Source: Amyelois transitella (Eukaryota; Arthropoda; Insecta; Lepidoptera; Pyralidae). Taken from it: DNA of 64,000 nucleotides. The notes under the pieces are model-generated. The model made no database searches, was not told the DNA's origin, and saw only the letters and a program-made list of their open reading frames with translations. The translations under genes and the position numbers were made by a program. The stretch spans positions 5,000,001 to 5,064,000 of the forward strand of contig NC_083522.1 in assembly GCF_032362555.1 (NCBI RefSeq). Direction: 5' to 3'. Each line of letters opens with the position of its first letter. Position 1 is the stretch's first letter. Below are positions 43,731-64,000 of this stretch, piece by piece.

Positions 43731-45848
43731 TTTTATATTGGTGTCGGGAGCAACACGGCAATTTCATTTATATTATAAGAAATGTCACCAAATTGAAAAA
43801 TAAATTAATTGAAATCTTACTATCTTTTCAATTTCTTCAGTAGTACTCGTAAACCACGGTAATGAAAAGTAAATGGAAATAAATCCAAGAGCGCCTATTT
43901 TTAAATTGGTTTTCTTTTTCAATGACTAAAAGCAGGTTGGTGTGCTTTTATATGGAAGACTATATTAAGTAGCTCACTGCTAACTTTATCTAAAAGTCAC
44001 CGACTAGAGAAACCAGAGATGCGAAAATGAATAGAACATTTCGTAACATTTGAGTTTATATAAAAACAACACGCGACCGGAGGGCTTTTCATGAACTTTG
44101 TTAGGCAATATGTCTCATCGTTCTCACATCTTTGAGGTTAACTGGTTAAAGAGAGATAGAGAGAGAAGATCAGACTTACTCCGATCAGCAGGAAAACCCC
44201 GGGGCTTTTTTCCAGAGAGAGAAGGTCACGAATTTAGACCTCGCGAAGACTTTTATTTAAACCAAAATTAAAATTGTAAATAAGTATCTCAAAAACGGCT
44301 AAACCGATTTTGTTGCCCTACGAACTTAAAATTTTTACTAATCCTACATTACTTTTAAATGTCTTCAAAATTAGACCAGCGGTTCGAAGATTATCTTGTG
44401 ACAATTTAAAAACAAAAAATATGTTTTCGCCCGATGATGAATTCATTTATGGAATGATAAGAAAAGTTTACAAAGGCACTGACAGTTTTTCATCCAAAAA
44501 ATAAAAATATCGTAGATCACTCGTAGATAGCCTACGTCGTAGTCGCAGCCATGTCGTAGCACAATCTGTTTTAAACATCGTGGTCTACATTTGTATGTTG
44601 TTGGGAGAAAGGTTAAATAAAACTAGTGTGAGTTCAGAATTACTACTTATTAAATAAATAAATGCTGCTACAATAATAAAACAATAAATATTTGTTTGCT
44701 TCATTTTTATATTCATATCGGCCTTTACTTAATCATTTCTATTAAGTATTATTCAAGGAAATAATATGTTTTCGGTATATATATATATATATTCATGTTT
44801 TTGAAGAAGTACTCTAATTTAAATCTCTGTACATTTTGTACTTAATTTATTCCAATGTTTAAGATATATTACTAGAAAGTATCATGTAAATCCATTTAAA
44901 AGTTTTTGCGTGACTGAGTAAAAAACACACTTCCACACATCCCTACAAATTGTTCCACTTCTAATGTGAGTAGCTCCTGTTTAACAAGTAGGATTTCCTT
45001 AAATGTATGTATTATGATTGTTTACATCACATGGACAACCTTACTGTGTCTGGATTAACGGGAGTAATAGCATACTCGTATTTATAGCGTACTTTCTGGC
45101 CGTCATAAACTTAATCTTATAATCTTGTTTTAGTATACGATCGTATACTTTATTCCTTTCAACTTATAAAGAAGGTGTTCCTCCCTGTTCTTATGAAAGA
45201 AAATAACAAGATTAGTTGACTGACTGATTCATTTAATAACTGGATGTAAACTTTAAATGAATTTAGTTGAATTTTGGCATACATATATTTTTAACAGATA
45301 TATTGAAATTCTAACAGAATTGAAACGTTAAACGAATAAGCTAAAAAACTACTGGATTGATTTTTACGAAATTGAATATGTGCTTTATGCATGAACCCAT
45401 GCCCCGCCTAAAAGCTAGTATTTTATAAGCACTGGCTTTACAAAATATATCATCTTAGGCAGTGAATGCTGTATAATACTGTATCCGCAGATAAAAGATT
45501 ACTCCAACAATACCCTTCCTGACAGGAAAATGGACGGTATTGTTGACTAAATTGTCGTTGGTGAAAAGAATCCACTTATATTTCGGTTTAATTTTAGATG
45601 AATGAGTTTGCCTTTCGAAATTTGTACTTTATATATCTCTGTGGTGAACCACACAGTAAAGTAGTTTACCAAGTTTTAGCTTATAACACCTGACAATCTT
45701 AAATTAAATACTATGATTTCGTACAGCTGAATTCTCGTGAAAATTGTGAGGGCGAAAGTTAATAAATCCTTTGTAGAGTCTGTCACAAAACATGAATGAA
45801 AAGATATTTTTTTTAAGTCAATATACAAAAAATATATAAGAACGTTAT
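43731..45848. other. Gene-poor stretch
   Basis: No coding exon recognised. A dinucleotide AT run lies near 44778-44792. Repeat-like phrases resembling Helitron-type debris occur near 44280 (AAACGGCTAAACCGATTTTG) and 45340 (AAAAAACTACTGGATTGATT). Confidence 0.4.
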
Positions 45849-46085
45849 TAATTACAGATTTAGCCTCAAAGTAAGTTTGAGACTTACGAGACACTGAAAG
45901 AACGATACCATATTAAAAGGTTATATTAAAACAAGGCTTGAATGTTTTAATACGGTTATAGGCCATAAAACATTGAAGACCCAGGCCAATTAGAAATTTT
46001 TTTTTTCATAACCTTGGCCGGGATTCAAACCCTGGATGTACTCTGTCACAGACAAGTGAAATGTCGCTATGCCACAGAGATACTG
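45849..46085 (-). repeat. tRNA-derived SINE (SINE-C), second copy
   Basis: On the minus strand an A-box-like TGGCATAGCGACAT is followed by a B box in GGGTTTGAATCCC, then CCTGGGTCTTCAATG and, at the 3' end, a single block related to the duplicated block at 34.3 kb (plus-strand TTAGCCTCAAAGTAAGTTTG). It is more diverged than the other copy. Confidence 0.75.
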
Positions 46086-46310
46086 ATATTATTTTCATTT
46101 CGAAAATATTGACATTTTTTGAAGTTAAAGAGCAACATGTAACATGAAATTATTCTTCCCCGTTGTCCTTGCGCACTGCATGCAAATGTGCTTGAATTAT
46201 TCAAAATACAAATTGGCCGAGAAAAACAACGTTATGAAGTCTACAGGGCTTTTCATATTTTTGCTGTAAAATTGACGTCATCATAAACTGTTATTGCATC
46301 TATACCAGGG

Positions 46311-46494
46311 ATTCCCAAACTGCTTTGAGTATGAGACCCGTTTTCATTATGAAAGGGAAAATAAGAAGAACGATGATAATTTTTTTTAAACTGAGCTGAG
46401 GAATTCCCAAACTGCTTTGAGTATGAGACCCGTTTTCATTATGAAAGGGAAAATAAGAAGAATGATGATAATTTTTTTTAAACTGAGCTGATAG
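46311..46494. repeat. Tandem duplication of a 92-bp unit
   Basis: Two consecutive units, each starting ATTCCCAAACTGCTTTGAGT and ending AAACTGAGCTGA, begin at 46311 and 46403. They differ at only about one position (ACGATG versus ATGATG), so the duplication is recent. No function is apparent. Confidence 0.9.
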
Positions 46495-48786
46495 ATATTT
46501 CTCAATAATTCCAACGAGACTTATGTTATAGCAAATTTCGAAATTTTGTAAACTTCGTGCTTTTTCATTTACATTAAAACTTTATACTTAGTAGGAAACT
46601 TGATATAATTTTAATTGTTAAAAACAGATTAGTTGTGTAGAAAATCGTGAATAAGAAATTATATGATATTGATTTCTAGACGTGTCGTCGGCCCCTAAGA
46701 AATTGGTAGTAAGTAACCCCAAAATGTCGATATGAACCCACTTTGAGTATCCATACTTACGCCATACAGTCGGACTTAGCTTTTCACTCTTTTCGAGACT
46801 GTTAGCTTTGTCTGCCCGTAAGGAATAAAGACGAGATTAAATTTATGTACATATGATGAGGATCCCTGATCTGCATGACTGGCGTGTACCAGTATATTCC
46901 ACAGCTAAATATACAATGTATTCTAACTTATTAGTATTCATCGTGCGACGCTAGGAATAAAGTAGGTGTTTTCAAATAATATTTGTCCTCAAATTACATT
47001 TCCTAAATTTGAAATTTTATTTTTATTTACAAACGTGTTTTGGCATGTAACAGTATTGAATTTTTTAGGGTCCTTTATTCCAAGGGGATAAACTGGGAAT
47101 TAACTCTATATCTGTATTTGGTTTCTACTAAATAAGCTCATCTTATTAAGAAGCCTTTTTTAAATATAATTGGTACAGATATAAAATAGACTTTGAGTTA
47201 TATGGGCTACTTTCGTTTCCGAAAATTCTCACTGGAAAGACGACCTGCTTTGAAATGGTATGTGAGGGAACTTGCACTAGACCGACTGGTTACTTTTTAA
47301 TTCAAACTACATAATGTATCTATATTGATTCTCTTTTCATTCTTTGAGTTTTTCGTTCTTTAAATCCCCAATGTAATTAAAACTTTAGATTAAAAAGAGT
47401 AAAAGTGAGTCATCTTAACCAATTTATAAGTAAGGGTAAACGAAATTGGGGAGTAACTTGTATAAAAATAACTTTGGTACATTTCCGTCCGAATGAAGCA
47501 CGTTTACAACCTAGTTTTTATACCTTCATAATAAAAATTGAAGGCAACGGGCTCTGTAATAGTCCTTTTATATAGAGATTTACCTTTTGTTGTCAAGGCT
47601 TAGTAAACTCGAGTGACGGCATATCAGAGGGAAAAATAATTTTAATAGCATTGTGGCTTTTTGAATATTTAATGACTGTACAAAATAAACAAGAAACTAC
47701 AGAATATACCAATTATTTAGTTATAACATAATTGGTTTATTTTGAAGTTCTTTCCAGACTTTTTTTGGGATAACTTAATAAATTTAGCTAAAACATCTTA
47801 CTTGGTCGTGGATGTTATTAATCCCCTAGGATTTAGCCTTCTAAGTTATAAGATTAGATCGTAGAAAAGGACATTGGTGGCCTTTTTTGTGAATTCCTAC
47901 TTAAAAGGGGAAAACTGAGATAGCCTTCCAGGCTTATTTAGATTTGAAAATAGACATGAGTTGCTTTCTACGGTAATACCTATCGATACAAGATTAAAAC
48001 AAAGTCTGTAGTTTATCACGGGCGGATCTGCGGGGTAAAGCTTGTTCCAGAATAAACTACTATTAGGGTGAGGATAATGGACAACGTCTGGAGATTGCGA
48101 CATCTGCTTCTTCACCCCGTCTCTGATTAATAACGCGAACACAAATTATTCGCCGTCGCGCTGATGGATTTACAAGGGTCGTGCTGGCGGCTGATTTGTA
48201 TAGTTTCTGTGACAGTCCGTTCTAATAACGACGGAGTCAATACCTCGATAAGTCTGAAGACTCAGTCTTGTTGAAGTTTTTGCTTCGACATCGAAATATA
48301 ATCATTATAAAACGATAGAAATGCCATATCATTATGTTGAGGGATAACATTACAATAAAATCATAATATATCACAGATGATATCCGTTGAAAACAATTAT
48401 CAACGAGTATCGTTTAAAATCGCCTAGCGTATTTGTTGTCGAAAGGACTTAAAAAGAGATGTTTTCGGAAAAATGTTCTTCAGTGTTTTAACACACTAAA
48501 GCATTCCACTCCAATATAACCCAGTTGAATACACCAACCACACCTCGTGAGATCATTAACTACCCAGCGATGTATCACAGATACGGTCGTAATCTGCGTG
48601 ATTACTGCACCGCCTTGATCATTTGATATATGAAGGCGGCGGTAATTGTCTGCTCGTTGGTAAAGGCTTCTGTGGCTTATGAGCGTCGAATTTGTGGAAT
48701 AATTATTTTATAGAAAGTCGTAATTAATTAGACAAACTGAATTGGTAGGTGGAAAGAGCCTCGGTAGAGGCTTCCAATATGTTTTA
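46495..48786. other. Gene-poor stretch
   Basis: Nothing was recognised apart from a SINE-A tail fragment at about 46780-46850 (TTTTCGAGACTGTTAGCTTT). Short open frames such as the one near 47900-48140 lack any family pattern. Confidence 0.4.
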
Positions 48787-48799
48787 AAATTCATAGACA

Positions 48800-49007
48800 T
48801 ACATACATACATAAAATCACGCCTATTTCCCGGAGGGGTAGGCAGAGACTACCTCATTCCACTTGCCACGATCTCTGCATACTTCCTTCGCTTCATCCAC
48901 ATTCATAACTCTCTTCATGCAAGCTCGGCGGTTTCGGGTACTTTTGACCTGACCCTTTACCAGGACGTCCTTAATTTGATCAAGATACGTTCGTAATAAA
49001 TAAATAT
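48800..49007 (-). mobile_element. Very short 5'-truncated LINE (RTE-like), copy 4
   Basis: About 200 bp of the LINE 3' end, including the last codons and the TATG tail, flanked by a perfect 13-bp target duplication AAATTCATAGACA (48787-48799 and 49008-49020). Between the LINE end and the right duplication is a short AATAAATAAATAT filler. A clear case of early termination of reverse transcription. Confidence 0.92.
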
Positions 49008-49020
49008 AAATTCATAGACA

Positions 49021-50768
49021 GAAGAAATAAAATCAAAATTATTTACAAAAAACACAGATTAAGCAAGCACAAAAGTGAAACGATACGCTCGGGATTTGGG
49101 TAATGAGATACTACAGTCTTATTTTAAATACTTGTAATTAATTAGTTATACGTAATAATTTTCAATAAAATAAAACGCAAAGCTCAAGACCGAGCGGGAT
49201 GGTGACGCACTGTGGATGCCCTCTGCCCCAGCTAGGGGACATAGGACCTTAAGTCAAGTAAGTCAATAATTTTCACGAATTTATATATTCATAGTCTTGG
49301 CTCTGATAAAATATAAGATTTCTATTATGAACGGAGATCGAATAAAAGTTTGTCTTGTGTTACAAGAACAATACTGCATTAACGAGGTCGTCAACAGAAG
49401 ACTACGTTGTTAGATATAAAGATCCTACATTAATTTAAACCTCAATTACAACATTCTCTCATTTAATTTTCACTCGCCCATTTGGTAGAGCCTTATATAG
49501 TTATATCTACTGCATATATTGACAAATTTTTCTCAACATTTATTGCATTACATCATGTTATTAAAATTATTTAATTTTGCTAATGTGTAATTAAAAATGC
49601 TTCCATAATATAACAAAGATCTCCTCTCCTTGGCAAGTTGCATATTCGCTTATCTGGAGAGGAGTCCAAAGTACGCCCTTGACCACGATCCTTTATCGGG
49701 TAAGTCAGTTTTTTTTCAAGTGACCTGACCTGCAACCTTTGCAGAACTTAATCCAAATATCATAGATCTCTATCGACTCTTTATTAGTTATTACTCATTT
49801 TACAACAAAATCTTTCTTATAAAAAAATTATGAAATGTAATAGCTTACCAAAAAGAGCATCCAATCCGAGTCTTTCGTGAAATGGAATCTTCAATGCTTA
49901 TCGTAAGCATGCATTTCAGTTGCAGCCATCCAGTGAGTCCTTTTGAAGTGGAACAATGGTGCCCGCAGCTTGAATTTCAAATATTAATGAACGTCCTACA
50001 TTTTTGCGGAAAATAATTTTCATAGTCTCTCAGAATAAGAACTTTTTTGCGAGTTTAATTTTTCGCTAAAATTTTTTGGGAGAATGGACGACTGAAGTAC
50101 GATCCTTTGAACAAAGTTCAAAATATGTATCAAGTCAGTCATGTAATTTCTGAAAAAGTACAATAGACCAGCTACATTTATTCTGTGAATATCATAGAAG
50201 GTGGCTAGAGAAAAAGCAGGCACATGTCAAAGTTGTCTCATTGGAAATTTTTGAATATCCTCCGCTCACTAATAACACACACAAAATATAAAGGTATGGT
50301 AAAATAAAACTCAACGAAGTTCCAAAGATGATCGAAAATTCAAATAATCATGAACATTTCGATTATGTTCAAAACTAAGTTTATGACAGACAGTCACAAA
50401 ATTTATTCATAACCTTTTTTGAATACCTTTCGTATTTTGGAAAATTTACAAATGTAGTCTAAGCAAAGTAAATCACGATAGGTACAGTTTACGTATAGCC
50501 ACAACATTTTAGTAGATATTTCTATTAGAAATACATTTTTCAATATACTTATATGAATTATAACATTATAGGTACTTAACGATTTATATACATTATTAAA
50601 TATAATCAATCAGAAATTTACATTGATATAAAGCTTTTTTAATTTATGAAATTTATCTAATACATATTTACGCAAAATTTGAAATTGCACTACGCTTGCA
50701 TTGTCTAATGAAGCTTAAAGGTCTTCGTTTGATGTTTACTTTTGCATTTTTTATTTTCCTTACAGCTC
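49021..50768. other. Gene-poor stretch with SINE-B copy
   Basis: At about 49620-49745 is a SINE-B copy (CTGGAGAGGAGTCCAAAGTA, GACCACGATCCTTTATCGGG, TGCAACCTTTGCAGAAC). No coding exon was recognised in the rest. Confidence 0.45.
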
Positions 50769-51044
50769 GTTCACACGAAAACTAATCGTTATTTTTGCGA
50801 ACCATTTTTCACGATGCATTATTTTTTTCCACGAGCAATTCTTTTGAATACTCATGTTCACACGCTTTACGAACCATGAAAATAGATGGATACGTGTTTT
50901 AGAAATCACGAATCGTTAATGTTTTTTGATTACGACGGATCCGAATCGTGGAAAAAGAACACGCTGTCGTATTCCATGTGAACGTCCATCGGACATAACG
51001 TATTGTGTCTGGTGACGCAACGTCAAGAACGTATCACGTGTGAA
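50769..51044. repeat. Possible MITE with GTTCACACG repeats
   Basis: GTTCACACG occurs at 50769 and again near 50855, and inverted forms (CATGTGAAC near 50975, CGTGTGAA at 51037) occur on the right side. Words such as CACGAATCG and GAATCGTG also face each other. This pattern suggests a small transposon with subterminal inverted repeats, but exact ends and a target duplication could not be fixed. Confidence 0.35.
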
Positions 51045-52552
51045 GGCATTCGTTCAGGTTGGACAACTTGACAAAGTATACAAAATAGCCTGTATACATT
51101 GCCAACCTGCTATCATCGAATACAGTCTACAAACATACCACGGTATAGATTATTTATCATGACGCCATATCAAAGAGATCTGCCGCCAATTCGATGAGCG
51201 GAATAAGATTTAATACGTTTACTCTCGTAATTTTCAATAAAACTTTTTCAATGTAGCCGTCTTCTATAAAGTATCTAGAACATATAACAATTTACATTAG
51301 ATATGCTACAATTATTAAATATACAAGTAGCGCTTTGTTTCCCAATTCATTTTTATTCAATTATTTATATAGAGCTTATATTGTGTCCAGCCAATATACA
51401 CATTTGATGTTAAAAGCAAAAAACAATAGCATAACTTATTAAAAAAAAAATAAACAATAAATTTTAACTCTTTTACGCTGTACAAACCTACTCATAGTAA
51501 ATTTGTCTGGTGTTTACAATTCCGAATACGACAAAGTAAATTAAAAACGTATTTGGCTGTATCACAACATAACTTACATCTACATTAATAGGTAACTATT
51601 TTTGGCATTTCACTACGTTAGTCACATTTAAACAAAATTGTTCTTACGTAAAAGCCATTTCATATATTTATTGTGAGTTTATAATTTATATGATAGCCAT
51701 GGGTATATACATACATATATAGTTCTAGCGAAGTGTCAAGGAACTTTATAGTTTATTTTGGTTACAAATATTCAAAGACTAGAGTACAAAGTATATATTA
51801 TCTCTCTTTCTTAAATTTTGCCTTAAATTTTCGAATCTCGCTTTTTGTTTGTTAGAAAGCTATGTAAATTACACCTACATTTAGTAATGATTGACAGCAA
51901 ACTGTCAAATTCCAAATTAACAAAATGAAAGACTCCATTTAAAAGTGGGTTGTGATAAAAGGAAAATTTAATTGATGTTGTACCTTTTTATTTTTATTTC
52001 GACTTTAACCAAAGAGATCCATTAAAGTACCTATACCACAAAAAGAATACATTTCTGCCCGGAGCTGCGTTACAATCCTGTCAGGGATTTCGGTAACAGT
52101 TAAAAGGTCGGAATGTTTCAGCCCGCGGCAAATATTTCAAAGTATTTAATTTACATTTATATAACAGGCATATTACATCAGATCTAATTTGATTACTTAG
52201 CTTAAATATTAAAGGAATCTTAATAACGTAATTAATATATTTTATTTTCGAAGTTATCAACGAATATTACGTAAACCACATAAATTCTATATTCTAAAAT
52301 CAGTCAGTGATTCTATGATTATAACTAGTTTCCAGAGTTCGTTTCGTTTTGTAAAGAAAAGCCGTTGGATTTTAGATCACTGTTGAATGCTTGGCAAGTG
52401 ACAGTAAGTGGGGATGAGACCGTCGGTATATAAGTGGAGTTATGATAGTTTGCTGCAGTTGAAGGGCAGGCGGGAGAGGCGGAGGACGCGTCAGGAGGGG
52501 CGTCCTCTTCAGGCAAGGTGCGCAGGCGCGATAGCCTCCCCCGCCCTCCACC
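51045..52552. other. AT-rich flank downstream of the class B receptor
   Basis: No gene recognised. The right part is probably the 3' UTR of the minus-strand receptor gene. A 63-codon minus-strand frame at 52325-52516 could represent an alternative reading of the last receptor exon, but its phase does not join the preceding exon. Confidence 0.35.
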
Positions 52553-63515
<10,963 letters not shown>

Positions 63516-64000
63516 CTGAAAGCATATTGTAATTAACTATCTTTTGTCTCGTCATAGTGTTCCCGATTTCATTCTCAGCTGATTCTCAATCAGTGAAAAA
63601 GTAAAGAAAGTAATCAGAACAAAAATTTTATAAAATTTATTGACAAAAATTGAACAATGAAATTTTAAAAATAGCACATTTAGTACTATCTTGTCTTAAT
63701 TACAATATTCTTTTTTTATATTTACTATAAATATATTTCAATAATCGTATTATGAAATTGTTAAGAAAAATAAAGATATTTTAATTATTTTTCATTTTAA
63801 AAAATACCTATACTGTAGCCCTGTGTATTTATTTAATGACTGTACCCTACGAGCCTTCAAGAACTATACGATGATAAACAAATTTAAGTTTTTTCTTTTA
63901 CATTTTGGCCTCCGAAGAAAACTAAAAATAAAGAAAAGTAGGTACTAAAGATGATCAAGTAATTAAGCACGTATGAGGCGTGTAGGCAAAGTTAAGGGAA
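63516..64000. other. Receptor intron at the right edge
   Basis: AT-rich intron sequence upstream of the first receptor exon in the window. No further exon was recognised before the edge. Confidence 0.5.

Overview
This window is nuclear DNA from an insect, almost certainly a moth or butterfly. It is AT-rich, its genes have small exons and standard GT-AG introns, and it is packed with repeats typical of Lepidoptera (short LINE tails ending in TATG repeats, abundant SINEs, TTAA-flanked piggyBac-like debris). Gene models below were built by hand from conserved protein families, splice sites and matching intron phase. No bacterial, viral-genome or CRISPR features were seen.

Layout. 2.8-5.0 kb (+): a secreted/ER cyclophilin B (PPIB), 4 exons. 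5.2-6.2 kb (-): single-exon TTC19, tail to tail with PPIB. 7.8-17.9 kb (+): TPRA1, a 7-transmembrane protein, 6 coding exons; its second coding intron holds a complete, nearly undamaged Copia LTR retrotransposon in antisense orientation (8.5-13.1 kb). 20-23.2 kb: a nest of mobile elements (LINE fragment, a mariner-type element inside it, and a 551-bp long-inverted-repeat element). 23.4-25.1 kb (-): an intronless PRP4-type kinase. 26.7-27.5 kb: a 5'-truncated LINE lying just upstream of PTCD2 (27.7-32.4 kb, +, 9 exons). 37.7-40.1 kb (-): a complete 4-exon odorant receptor. 40-52.5 kb: a gene-poor, repeat-rich stretch. 52.6 kb to beyond the right edge (-): the 3' half of a class B (secretin-family) GPCR resembling insect CRF-like diuretic hormone receptors, with large introns containing SINEs and a piggyBac relic.

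The genes do not form a pathway: TTC19 and PTCD2 are mitochondrial (both tied to respiratory complex III in other animals), PPIB acts in the ER, PRPF4B in splicing, TPRA1 at membranes, and the two receptors in sensory and endocrine signalling. The most informative signals are in the repeats and promoters: a LINE and a SINE family with matching 3' tails, a young Copia insertion with its priming site, target duplications around three LINE copies, and clusters of TGTCA words about 200-300 bp upstream of four housekeeping genes.
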